Position numbers and translations under genes: made by a program. From Tillandsia leiboldiana (taxonomy: Eukaryota; Streptophyta; Magnoliopsida; Poales; Bromeliaceae): a stretch of DNA of 64,000 nucleotides. How positions within the stretch are numbered: the first letter of the stretch is position 1; every line of letters starts with the position of its first letter. The notes beneath the pieces were generated by a model. It was not told where the DNA came from, did no database searches, and saw only the letters and a program-made list of their open reading frames with translations. Positions 1 through 9,448 of this stretch are shown in pieces. Location of the stretch: the NCBI GenBank assembly GCA_029204045.2, contig CM055062.1, forward strand, positions 12,464,316 through 12,528,315, written 5' to 3'.

Positions 1-92
1 GGATCTCCATTGTAAATTTTTGTTGTATGGTGATAGCAACAAAAATATCTTTTTGAATTTTCTTTAGTGGATCTGTGTTTTGTCACGAAACC

Positions 93-107
93 GCCAAAGG
101 GGGAGAT
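93..107 (+). other. Polypurine tract of Copia-A
   Basis: Purine-rich GCCAAAGGGGGAGAT lies directly before the LTR start TGTTACGG at 108. It would prime plus-strand DNA synthesis. A G-run followed by GATTGTT at the LTR junction is typical of the Sirevirus lineage. Confidence 0.8.
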
Positions 108-330
108 TGTTACGGAATTTGAGTTGGCGTAGTTTCGTGAAAGTCTCAAGTCTTGAAGATTGAAGGTGAAGAAAGTTGGATCATTTAACTCAATCTCAAG
201 AAAGAAGAATTCAAAAGGATCAGGTATGTTTAACCTAAGATTTTGTGTGATCCGAATACTTCTTGTAGTGTAGAAACACTTGGAAGAATCTTTCATTGCA
301 TAAAAAATCAAAAACTGGACTTGGGACATG

Positions 331-621
331 TTCAGGATCCGGATCAGGTTGTTCGATCCGGATCCCGAAGGTGGTTCGTTCATACACCAGTTCAATCCGG
401 ATCGTAGCCTCTCTTGATCCGGATCCCGAACACTGAGTTTACCATCTTCCTTGAACGATCCGGATCAGGCTTCGCAATCCGGATCCTGAACGTTGATGTT
501 TGGTGAACTGTATGAACGATCCGGATCAAGCACTTCGATCCGGATCCTGAACCTTCATTTTTCTGGAATTGCCTGACTCGTTACGACGATCCGGATCACA
601 GCTAATCCGATCCGGATCGCC
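331..621 (+). promoter_or_regulatory. Array of ten GATCCGGATC-type palindromes in U3
   Basis: Ten copies of the 10-bp palindrome GATCCGGATC occur here, eight perfect and two with A for the first G. Many are extended as GGATCCCGAAC or GAACGATCCGGATC. The array lies 60-350 bp upstream of the TATA box, where enhancer sites are expected. Sirevirus LTRs are known to carry palindromic repeats with a CG-rich core upstream of the core promoter; a role as dimeric transcription-factor sites is inference. Confidence 0.75.
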
Positions 622-684
622 GTCCGTAAAATCTCCAGAAATGTTAGGTTTTTGATTCTTATCTCCTTCCTAGGGTTTCTAACC

Positions 685-693
685 TATAAATAG
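685..693 (+). promoter_or_regulatory. TATA box of the Copia-A LTR
   Basis: TATAAATAG, followed after about 30 bp by a CA-rich stretch, gives a probable transcription start near 715-725. The same box is at 16671-16677 on the minus strand in Copia-B. Confidence 0.7.
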
Positions 694-977
694 ACCCTAT
701 GATTCATTTCCTAGGGCAAGCCGATAAGAAGGAAAATAGCCGTCATATTCTTGTATCATCTTATACGGCTCTAGATCCACATATAGAGAAGAAAGGAAAT
801 CATTAGAGAATACTCTATGTTTCTTCATCTATATTGATTAGTTTGATTCTAGGTTTTCATACTCACATCTTGAGTTGAATCAAACTAATGAATACTTAGA
901 TGGTATTTCCGATCTATCTTTGATCTAAGTATTCGGCGGATCATCACCACCCAAAAACAACGATTTACCCCAAAAAT

Positions 978-1175
978 CGGCGCGTGGATTCGCGTGTCCT
1001 TGTGGATTCAAGGTTCAACCGCTCTCGTGGATTCGGAGCGAGGCACGTTCGTGGATTCGAAGGGTGCTATTGGGTGAAGACCGTGGATTCGGTCGGACGT
1101 CGTGGATTCGACGTTGGACGCCGTGGATTCGGCGTTGGGCGCAGATCGTGGATTCGAGAAGCGTCGCGGAGCGAG
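978..1175 (+). repeat. Array of eight hairpins with a constant TGGATT loop
   Basis: The core GTGGATTC occurs eight times in 200 bp, each flanked by different but complementary arms: CGCG/CGCG, CCTTG/CAAGG, CGCTC(T)CG/CGGAGCG, TTCG/CGAA, GACCG/CGGTC, ACGTCG/CGACGT, ACGCCG/CGGCGT and TCG/CGA. The array lies downstream of the predicted transcription start, so it would be in the 5' leader of the genomic RNA. The same array is on the minus strand at about 16205-16400, 25950-26150, 28265-28465 and 38000-38200. Confidence 0.85.
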
Positions 1176-1459
1176 CGGAGAAGATCCTCTAGGAGCGTAT
1201 GGAAAAGGTTGAGTCGTAATTGTGTACGGTAAATCACCTTGTACGTGTTTTAATTCTAGTGGATTTCTGCCGTGTTATCGGTCCCGTGGTTTTTTACTCC
1301 GGTGATGGAGTTTTCCACGTAAAAATCTTGCGTATTATTTTTTATTTCCGCATTGGGTTTTTATCGCAACGATTTTTGAGTGTTTATACGTTTACACCTA
1401 TTCACCCCCCTCTAGGTGTTTTTTCTCCTATTTAGATCCTTATTACATATAACCCAACA

Positions 1460-3580
1460 ATCCGCAGCTTATTGGGACTGGCGGGATATTACAGACGCTT
1501 CGTCGAGGGTTTCTCGAAGATTGCGGCCCCTTTAAACCGGTTGACCAAGAAAGGGGAAAAGTTTCTATGGACGGCTAAGTGCCAAGAGAGCTTCGAAGAA
1601 CTTAAAAGGAGGCTAACCAGGGCGCCTATACTGGTACTACCAACCCCCGGAGAGGATTATGAAGTGTACTGCGACGCATCGAGGATCGGCCTTGGGGGTG
1701 TATTGATGCAACAGGGGAAAGTAATAGCCTATGCATCCAGGCAGCTGAAGGATTATGAAAGGAACTACCCGATACACGATCTGGAACTGGCCGCAGTGGT
1801 CTTTGTTCTAAAGTTATGGAGACACTATCTCTTTGGTGTCCACTGTAACGTCTTTTCAGACCACCAGAGCCTCAAGTATTTGTTCACCCAGAAGGAACTA
1901 AATTTACGGCAGAGGCGGTGGCTTGAGTTATTGAAGGATTACGACCTAACAATCCAATACCACCCCGGGAAAGCAAACGTGGTGGCGGACGCTTTGAGCA
2001 GGAAGGGACAACCGGAGGAGGCGTCGGTACGCGCGATGACTGAGCAGAGCACCTTGATTGCAGAATTTTCACGACTGAAGTTGGAGGTGGTACCAGCGGG
2101 CACTGTTGCCCAATTGACAGCGTTGGTGGTCAAGCCGACGCTTTTCGAGAGAATCCGAGAAGGGCAACTGGCGGACCCGCACTTACAGCTCGTGCGAGAC
2201 AAGATCCACCCGGACCAGGAGAACGACTTTGCAGTGGGAAGCGACGGCGTCATGCGTTTCCGCGGGCGTTTCTGCGTACCAGATTCGCTGGAATTGAAGG
2301 AGGAAATTCTGGTAGAGGCTCACCGCGCTCCTTATGCGGCGCACCCGGGGGGCACGAAGATGTACACGGACCTCAAGCAGACCTTTTGGTGGCCTAAGCT
2401 GAAGGGGGACGTGACACGACATGTAGCTCATTGCCTGGTATGTCAGCAGATTAAGGCACAGCATCAGCGGCTGGCGGGAAAATTGCAGCCCTTACCAGTA
2501 CCGAAGTGGAAGTGGGATCAGATCACCATGGACTTTGTCTCTGGGTTCCCACGTTCACCGCAGGGGCACGACGCAATTTGGGTCATTGTGGACCGGCTAA
2601 CCAAGTCAGCACATTTCCTGCCCATCCACACAACCTGGACCAGAGAGCGATTGGCACAGGCCTACCTCAGCGAGATCGTGAGACTGCATGGAGTGCCGGC
2701 ATCGATCACCTCAGACAGGGACACCCGCTTCGTCTCGAAGTTTTGGCAGAGCCTGCAGCAAGCCCTGGGGACCAAGCTCCATTTCAGCACAGCCTTTCAC
2801 CCTCAGACGGACGGACAATCGGAGCGAGTGATTCAGACCCTCGAGGACCTGCTACGCGCCTGTGTACTTGACTGGGGAGTCGGTTGGGCACGCTACCTAC
2901 CCCTCGTGGAATTCGCCTACAACAATAGCTACCAGGCCAGCATCCAGATGGCGCCCTACGAAGCCTTATACGGGAGACGCTGCCGATCCCCGATCTGTTG
3001 GGACGACTTGGGCGAACGAAAATTCCTGGGACCCGACTTGGTGGAAGAGACTGAAGAGAAGGTACGCCTCATCAGGCAGCGTTTGCTGACCGCCCAAAGT
3101 CGACAGAAGAGCTACGCAGACCGACGGCGCCGCGATTTGGAATTTCAAGTGGGAGAGCACGTGTTCTTACGGGTCTCACCATCCAGAGGGATCAGGCGTT
3201 TCGGGTTGAGAGGCAAGTTGAGTCCACGGTACGTAGGGCCTTTTGAGATCTTGGAGCGCATTGGCCCAGTAGCGTACCGCCTTGCCCTACCGCCTAACCT
3301 CGACCGGGTCCACAATGTTTTCCACGTGTCCATGCTCCGGAAATATCTTTCCGACCCGTCACACGTGTTGGACGCCTCCTCGCTCGAACTCAAGGAGGAC
3401 CTAAGATTCGAGGAAACCCCCGTGCGTATCCTAGCAAGAGAAAACAAAGCGCTGCGGAACCGAGTCATCCCCTACGTGAAGGTGCTCTGGAGCAACCAGG
3501 AGGAACGAGAAGCAACGTGGGAGCTAGAGTCAAAAATGAGAGAGAGCTACCCCAATCTTTTCACCGCAACTCAGGGTTGA
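1460..3580 (+). pseudogene. pol: Gypsy-1 pol, C-terminal part (RT end, RNase H, integrase, chromodomain)
   Basis: The frame is open for about 706 codons and starts directly at the Copia-A junction (ATC CGC AGC TTA), with no start codon of its own. In order it encodes the end of RT (GLAGYYRRFVEGFSKIA), RNase H with the catalytic region YCDASRIGLGG, the integrase zinc region with intact AHCLVCQ, the integrase core (ITMDF, TSDRDTRF, TDGQSERV: the D-D-35-E triad) and a C-terminal chromodomain-like stretch (YVKVLWSNQEEREATWELES). The chromodomain places it among plant chromoviruses, probably Tekay. The reading frame in this half is undamaged; the gene is broken only by the Copia insertion, so it cannot make a full polyprotein. 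Confidence 0.9.
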
Positions 3581-3598
3581 GTTTCGAGGACGAAACTC
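3579..3598 (+). other. Hairpin overlapping the pol stop codon
   Basis: GAGTTTCG-AGGA-CGAAACTC is an 8-bp perfect stem with a 4-base loop. Its first two bases are the last two of the TGA stop. Gypsy-2 has an equivalent at 54890-54908. Confidence 0.7.
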
Positions 3599-3602
3599 AT
3601 TT

Positions 3603-3616
3603 TAAGAGGTAAGTGG
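3603..3616 (+). other. Polypurine tract of Gypsy-1
   Basis: Purine-rich TAAGAGGTAAGTGG stands immediately before the LTR start TGTAATACC at 3617. Confidence 0.65.
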
Positions 3617-4360
3617 TGTAATACCTGCGGGTTTCGGGGAACCCGGATCCCCTTTATTTTAATCTTTAGTGCACCGCGGTCCGCTTAAGGGGTCTGGAAG
3701 GTGGTTTTTAATTCCTTGTTTCTGGGCAGGCTGTCGGGGCTCGCGGGTATTTTTAGACAATAAAGCTCGCGAAACGGAGAACGACGCCGCGATCGGTTTT
3801 GGATTCCAACGCCGGGATCTCCCAGAATAAATTCCGGAAGACTGCCGACAGTCCAGGGGACTAACGCGGTTTTCGAGGCGGACCGGACCCAGGTTTGTGA
3901 CCTATTACTTTTCCCCCCTTTGAGGTTTGGGGTTAAGTCCCACTCGTTCGTTTAGGGACCGGATGATTTATCCTTTGGTTTGGGGTTAGGGTTCGGGATT
4001 CCCACTTCTCACACCCTCGACAGACGGTTTCCTGAGCACAGAAGACGAGCCGCCTTCCTCCCTCCCCTATTCTTCCCCTTCCCCACCAGTCGGCGTGTAG
4101 AACCAAGGAGGCGATCGAGGAAAAGGGACGAACGCCCGCACACCCTTGGAGACGGACGCGCAAGAACGGCACGATCACCCTCGTGGAACCCTAGCCGACG
4201 AAAAAATGAGGTGAGCATGGTCGTTTTCCCTTTTCGGTTCTTGATCGAGGAAGGGGAAGGGGGATTCTTGGAGGGTTTCGGAGACGGGCATCCGCCGCCC
4301 TCGGAGGCGAGGGAGGGACGAGCCACCCGCCGGCAGGGCACCCGCGCGAGCTTGAGGCTG

Positions 4361-4735
4361 CGCGGGGCCGCCCGTGCCTGCGGGCAGCTCCCCCCCCGAG
4401 CGGGCTGGGCACCGCGCGGGGCCGCCCGCATGCGGGGGCGCCGCGCGGGGCCGCCCGCATGCGGGAGGGCGCCGCGCGGGGCCGCCCGCATGCGGGGGGC
4501 CACCGCGCGGGGCCGCCCGCCTGCGGGGGCGCCGCGCGGGGCCGCCCGCATGCGGGGGCGCCGCGCGGGGCCGCCCGCATGCGGGGGCCGCCGCGCGGGG
4601 CCGCCCGCCTGCGGGGGCGCCGCGCGGGGCCGCCCGCATGCAGGGGCGACCGCGCGGGGCCGCCCGCATGCAGGGGCGCCGCGCGGGGCCGCCCGCATGC
4701 AGGGGCGCCGCGCGGCGCAGCCCGCATAGCCAGGC
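4361..4735 (+). repeat. GC-rich minisatellite in the Gypsy-1 LTR
   Basis: About eleven imperfect units of 28-32 bp occur, each containing CCGCGCGGGGCCGCCCGC followed by ATGCGGG or CTGCGGG. The core CCCGCATGCGGG is self-complementary, so each unit can fold back. Base composition is far above the neighbouring LTR sequence. Confidence 0.88.
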
Positions 4736-5305
4736 TGTGCAGCCGCGCGGGCTGGGCACCTTGCGGTGCACGCCCCTCGGGCAGCGCACCCGAGCGGGCA
4801 GCGTGGCGGCGCAGGGACGTTGTCGCCGTCGTCGGAGCCGAGGGCCGTGCCGAGACGGCCGCCGGATGGTGTCCGGGCCCTTCCTTGTTCGCATGTTGTG
4901 GGTTTTGACTCCCCGCCCGGGGTTTCCTTTTGTAGTTTCGGGGAGCGAGCCGGGACGCGGAGGAGTCGAGCGTTGATCGCCACAAGCGTCAGGTGGGTTT
5001 TAATTCGGGATCAAACGTCGGGTTCCCGATAACTGTACTTCAATCTTTAAGTGTTCCAGTTATTTCGAGTTATGTTAAATTTAGCAAATTTCAAGGCACT
5101 TGTTGATACTAACCCGGAAATCCTTATGGTCACGATTATCTGGTATACTATTGTTGTTCGGTTACTAGGCTCGAGGCTGCAGCACGCGCACCCGCGGTTT
5201 GGCCACCGCAACGGGTGCGCTTTTTCGGAAAAGTGGTCGTTGACCCGTGTATACCCACAGGATGGAGTGGGACCCCTTTAGTTGTGGGGCTTGGATGCGC
5301 CAAGG

Positions 5306-5425
5306 TGTGAGCGGCGCGACCCGTCGGTTTAGTTGTCCGGCGGGGGAGCGATGCGACCCACTCGGTTTAGTTGTCCGACTTGGGCGCGGTGCGATCCGTC
5401 GGTTTAGTTGTCCGGCGGGGTCGGG
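5306..5425 (+). repeat. Three tandem units around CGGTTTAGTTGTCCG
   Basis: CGGTTTAGTTGTCCG recurs three times at roughly 45-bp spacing, with flanking GCGCGACCCGT-like sequence. It lies in the LTR and is non-coding. Confidence 0.75.
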
Positions 5426-5839
5426 TATTGCAGGTTCACAGGTGGTTGATTTTACTTTTCCCTTGCGGGGGGGGTGGTTGCTCTGGATAGGCTACGGTTG
5501 GACGTTGTTTTCTTTACCTGCTTTACTATTATCATTGTTATCTAGTCGCTGACTTCCCACTTTGCGACAGGGTCCTACCGGGGGGAGAGTTAGGCGACGG
5601 TGAGGCCGCGGCGAGAGATTCTGGGTCCCTGGAGACCTGAACAGTATTTTTATCTTTTTTCTTTCGCATTCCATTTGCTATTTGTAGATTGTGGACGGTT
5701 CTCGATACCCTCGTGGGGTCGGTGTGGATGTCGGTATGGTGACTATTTAATTCCTTTGTCTTTCCTTATTTCTCTGTTGGCCGTTTTGGAAAATAAAAGA
5801 GTAAACCAAAGAAAAGATTGCGAAAACTTCTATTTCAAA

Positions 5840-6010
5840 ACTCGGGTGTCGTGTGGGCACCGCTTTCAAAACCTTGAGTTTATGTTGCTTTCGAAATAGG
5901 TTTCAAAATCTAAGTGTCGTGTGGGCACTACTTTCCGAAACCCTGAGTTTATGTTGCTTTCGAAATGGGTTTTCAAAATATGGGTGCCGGGTGGGCACCG
6001 TTTCAACCTT
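5840..6010 (+). repeat. Tandem units with GTGTCGTGTGGGCAC and TTTATGTTGCTTTCG
   Basis: Two to three units of about 75 bp occur, each with a GTGTCGTGTGGGCAC-like core, a small inverted repeat. A single related copy is in Gypsy-2 at 49970-49985 (GTGCCGTGTGGGCAC). Confidence 0.7.
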
Positions 6011-6138
6011 GTGGATTTATCCTTTCAAACTGAATGGCCGTGAGCCTTATTCAACGCATTGTGAATGGTTGTATGTTCTGGATTGTTGTGATTGATCGTT
6101 CACTACCTTAATGAACATTGTACAAACCGTTACGCCGT

Positions 6139-6187
6139 GCATATACAGGGGAGACTCTGTCCGTTTGTAGAGTGATCCTGTATATGC
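6139..6187 (+). other. Conserved LTR-end hairpin, Gypsy-1 copy
   Basis: The outer stem GCATATACAGG pairs perfectly with CCTGTATATGC (11 bp), with an inner ACTCT/AGAGT stem. GCGGCGGATCTG follows at once. Homologous hairpins with different paired bases are at 7474-7527, 41099-41150, 46686-46737 (minus), 50112-50161 and 57393-57442. Confidence 0.8.
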
Positions 6188-7473
6188 GGCGGATCTGGGC
6201 ACGTGCTGGGGAAGAAGGTTTTCAAAAAAAAAAATTTTACTACCTTTTGTAATTCGTTTCCGCTAAAAATAATCCCCCGGGGCGTGACAAATTGCTTCCA
6301 TATTTCAGATATGCATGATAGACCTATGATTGATATACAGACATATGCATCCCTATCGGGATTTTGATCAGACATACATATTTCTTGTATTCCAGACTGC
6401 ATGACATGAGATATGATTGATATACAGACATATGCATCCCTGTCGGGATTTTGCTCAGATATACATACTTTTTGTATTCCAGACTGCATGATATGAGATA
6501 TTATTGAGATATTCAGATACCTGCATCCCTGTTGGGATTTTCTTCGGCTTGTTGCCGACTACCCGGTCGTTGGACCGCGAGCTTGAGCATAGCACTATGA
6601 TTGCCACGCACCGCTGTACTTTACGAACATCAGGGGAGTCATGACCCGTGTGGATGTTCTTTACCGGTAAAGTGGTCTAGAGGAAGGACCCGTGAGCCCC
6701 AGATAGCACTTATGGGTGCGGGGTTATGTCAGTCTGATAGGTGCAAGATAGTGGTATGAGCCTGAGGTCCCTGTGACCAATAATGGCATTGATTGGGTAC
6801 TTGATATTCTTGTGATTGATGCATAGATTCTATATTTCCATGTTCTAGCATACTTTTCAGTACCTAATCCTGCTCTGTTATATTTGATTGATTCTGGTAT
6901 TTTCCGTACCTGGATATGCACAGTAGTACGATCATGATAGATTCGCTTATTATCTCTTGTGGATTTCGTTTACAGGATTTTCGGATTTGTCAGTTATAGC
7001 TTGATTAGCATCAATTATAGCACTCATTATGTACAGTCACTTGATTATGCTTCATGCCAGTTTATTTCACATACCAGCTTTTGATTGATGCATGTCTATA
7101 CAGTTACTCTGTATCCTTATTTCAGTACCGGTTATTACTTGAATATTCATATTCAGCTTTACCCCTTGATCTATTACTATCCGCAGATTTTAGTACCCAG
7201 TAGGTACGATTAGCTATTTCTCGGCTCGTCGTGCCCACTGGGATACACTCCGGTGTGTCTCACACCCTCGGGTGACTGTTTTTCAGGTCGAGCGGGTGTT
7301 GGGATGTCGGGACGAATTGGCGAGGTATCGATATAGAGGTTGACCCTGGACAACCGAAAAGTTATGTATTAGATGTTTGAGAGAAAGAAAATTGTATTTC
7401 AGTTGTAAAGTTTACTTGTTGTTGTTGTGGTAGTGCGTAGTTAATACTTTGATGTTGTTACCAAGCTAGCCGT

Positions 7474-7527
7474 GCATATATAGAAAAGGCTCAATTCCAT
7501 AGGGGATTGGGACTTTTCTATATATGT
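7474..7527 (+). other. Conserved LTR-end hairpin, LTR-W copy
   Basis: GCATATATAGAAAAG pairs with CTTTTCTATATATGT over 15 positions. The inner stem CTCAATTCC/GGGATTGGG differs in sequence from the other copies but keeps pairing. GGCGGTCTG follows. Confidence 0.82.
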
Positions 7528-7563
7528 GGCGGTCTGTCATTGCCCTGGCTGTTTTTGCAACTC

Positions 7564-7569
<6 letters not shown>

Positions 7570-7598
<29 letters not shown>
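7570..7598 (+). repeat. A29 run close to the LTR-W 3' end
   Basis: A run of 29 A follows AACTCTGATTT and lies 33 bp before the LTR terminus. Similar runs occur at the same place in LTR-X and LTR-Z. Confidence 0.9.
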
Positions 7599-7600
<2 letters not shown>

Positions 7601-7631
7601 ATACACTGGTTTTTGAACTCAGGGCGTGACA

Positions 7632-8640
7632 GCTTTCCAGCTTATGAGGCAGTGACCCCCAACAACGCTTAGACATCCTTTCCAGAAAAAAGCTTGTCGT
7701 AAGGCTTCCAGACGTCGTATAACCTATTTCGGCACCTTGAAAATTGAAAGGTAGTAAAGTGGTAAGTTCGAGAGCACGGAGTTCACGAGTACTAATCTAC
7801 CTCATTGGGAATGGAGTTTAGCTTGTCAGCCTTCGGTCCGCTTCTCAACTTCGTCGATTATAGTCCACCAATCTGCCTTACGCAGTTGGCTATTCGAAAA
7901 GGGAAGTCCGAGATAATGAGTCGGGAAAGAACCCTACTTGCAGCCCAAAATCTCAACAAGCCTCCCACCCAGAAGGTCTTTTCTCCCTAGGTAGAAAAGT
8001 CCGGACTTATTGTGATTGATCTTCAGTCCCGACGCCCACTCAAACAGTCGCCAGATGAAGAGAAGGTTTTTAATCTGGATCTTCTTAGCGTTATAAAAAA
8101 ACATCATATCGTCTGCGTATTAAATGATTGCCACCGTAGAATTTTCGGTAGGACCGACGCCCTGTAGTAGTCCGTTACCCATAGCTTTTTTAGTTATTCT
8201 CACTAGACCTTCTGCCACTACCAGAAAAAGGTAAGGGGAAAGTGGGTCACCTTGCCTCAGGCCCTTTTGATTCTGATCCATTTAGTTGGAACATCGTTGA
8301 CAAGTATTGCTACTTTGGCATTCGAAGTGCATTGCTGGATCCACCCACACCACTTGTGGCTTGCCCTAGCCAAGTCATGACCTTATTCAGAAATCCCCAA
8401 CTCACTCTATCGAATGCCTTCTCAAAATCAGCTTTGATCCCAACACTTTCTACTCCTAATCTTGAGCACCAATTCATAATTTTGTTGGCAGTCGCGAAGG
8501 AGTCTAGGATGAATCGACCTTTAAGGAAAGCTAACTATGTGGGCGAGATGATGTCTTTCAAGCAGATTGCTAATATGTGCAACATATCTTTATTGTATGT
8601 GGAGTATATTACAACATTTCTTTGTTGTATGTTAGACATT
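7632..8640 (-). pseudogene. LINE reverse-transcriptase remnant (LINE-2)
   Basis: Read on the minus strand, several frames together give a plant L1-like RT. The order is a region with AFLKGRFILDSF, then KADFEKAFDRVSW, then GLRQGDPLSP-like sequence, then the catalytic QYADDMMFF (active-site codons at about 8108-8119) and WASGLKIN. Stops and frame changes make it non-functional. It ends at 7632 where LTR-W begins, so the LTR element probably inserted here. It is distinct from the LINE spread over 12258-61775. Confidence 0.82.
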
Positions 8641-8647
8641 ATCCAAT

Positions 8648-8854
8648 GAGTAGAGCTTATATACTTTCAGAAGTTTAACTCATTCATGCTTGTAAATTTT
8701 TTTACCATAAGATTTATATTGAGATTTGTGCAAATATATTTTCTCTCTCTTTTTAATTGCTTTTATAATAATACGAATTTCAATATAAATTTTATGATAA
8801 AAAAATTATAAATATGAATATATTTATAGTTTTGAAAGTATATAAGCTCTACTC
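8648..8854. mobile_element. MITE with perfect 21-bp terminal inverted repeats
   Basis: GAGTAGAGCTTATATACTTTC (8648-8668) is exactly inverted at 8834-8854. The AT-rich interior contains a second inverted pair (ATAAGATTTATATTGA / TTCAATATAAATTTTAT). Flanks TATCCAAT and TATTCAAT suggest an imperfect 8-bp target duplication, as for hAT-type elements, but the right one is offset by a base. No coding capacity. Confidence 0.7.
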
Positions 8855-8997
8855 TTATTCAATATGATCACCAATTCATCAGCAGAGTCAGTTAATTTAT
8901 AGTAGAATGGTGATAATAATAGAAAAAGAAACTAATAAGAAGCTACCACAAAGCTTTGTTAGTGGGTAAAATGGTTTTTTATGTGAATCAAAAGTAA

Positions 8998-9416
8998 CTA
9001 GTGTAGTTACCCGCGCGATGCAGCGGGTAGATTTTATTAAAATATTTTTTTATAATTTTTTTTAGATCATATATGATAGTTAGAAAAAATAAATATTAAA
9101 TATACAAATTCATCAAAACTATTTAATATAGAAGATTTTGTTGAGAATAAAAAAATAGGATTAAATCTAAATGATATATAATCAACGTGAAAAATACAAA
9201 AAGAGAAAAAGAAAAACACCATTGCCTGTGTTTACAATAAAAATTTCGTGCAAATAAATTTTGCTATCAATTTTTTGAAGGATGGGATTTAACTGTGCGA
9301 GCAGAGTGAAGTGAGTACCGTTACATGCCGGGGGTTCACACGTGCCGAAGGATTCTCGCCACCGTCTGTGACACGTGCGTGGCTCATCCTTCCCACGTCC
9401 ACATCCCAATTCTCCT

Positions 9417-9448
<32 letters not shown>

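Larger units (their letters stand above)
1..1459 (+). mobile_element. Copia-A: 3' end of a Sirevirus-like Copia element
   Basis: Only the last 107 bases of the internal region, a purine tract and the complete 3' LTR lie in the window; the rest is off the left edge. The sequence is the reverse complement of the LTR and adjacent internal region of the two minus-strand copies at 15915-26998 and 28036-39048, so family assignment is firm. The element sits inside the reverse-transcriptase region of Gypsy-1: the Gypsy coding frame resumes at 1460 immediately after the terminal CA. The left target-site copy is outside the window; the right one is probably ATCCG (1460-1464). Confidence 0.92.
108..1459 (+). 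repeat. 3' LTR of Copia-A (1352 bp)
   Basis: It begins TGTTACGG and ends CCCAACA (TG...CA), and matches the LTRs at 15915-17251, 25663-26998 and 37711-39048 in reverse complement. U3 (about 108-715) contains the GATCCGGATC array and a TATA box at 685. R/U5 (about 715-1459) contains the GTGGATTC hairpin array. Its short open frames are not conserved proteins. Confidence 0.92.
1460..6289 (+). mobile_element. Gypsy-1: 3' half of a Tekay/Del-type chromovirus
   Basis: It contains the end of reverse transcriptase, RNase H, integrase with a chromodomain-like tail, a post-stop hairpin, a purine tract and a 2.67-kb 3' LTR ending GGGGCGTGACA. The 5' part is left of the window, displaced by Copia-A. 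It is related to Gypsy-2 (47501-57553) but belongs to a different family, because the LTR sequences differ. Confidence 0.92.
3617..6289 (+). repeat. 3' LTR of Gypsy-1 (2673 bp)
   Basis: It starts TGTAATACC and ends CGTGACA. It carries a GC-rich minisatellite (4361-4735), two short tandem repeat blocks (5306-5425, 5840-6010) and the conserved LTR-end hairpin (6139-6187), followed by an A-run (about 6223-6234). A possible 5' splice donor (GAG|GTGAGC near 4210) follows the leader. The long open frames on both strands at 4009-4983 are products of the GC-rich repeat, not genes. Confidence 0.88.
6290..7631 (+). repeat. LTR-W: 3' portion of another Gypsy LTR
   Basis: The sequence from the Gypsy-1 end to GGGCGTGACA at 7631 resembles parts of LTR-X and LTR-Z: the block around ACCGCGAGCTTGAGCAT (about 6570-6590), the CCTGAGGTCC...TGGCATTG block (about 6755-6795) and GATTGGGTACTTGAT. 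Gypsy-1 probably inserted into it, so its left part should be beyond the left edge. A tandem repeat of about 115 bp (GATATACAGACATATGCATCC units) is at 6325-6540. The LTR-end hairpin and a 29-A run close it. Confidence 0.75.

Noticed and set aside
1939..2253. Antisense open frames inside Gypsy and Copia pol genes
   Set aside because: Shadows of the coding strand with no independent support.
3579..3598. Hammerhead ribozyme suggested by GACGAAAC
   Set aside because: The CTGATGA core and the three-stem layout are not present; it is a simple hairpin.
4009..4983. Long overlapping open frames on both strands (up to 324 aa)
   Set aside because: They exist only because the GC-rich minisatellite lacks stop codons. 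Composition is monotonous Ala/Gly/Pro/Arg in all frames, with no domain.
8242..8649. 135-aa plus-strand open frame
   Set aside because: It is antisense to the LINE reverse transcriptase remnant, which explains the sequence better.
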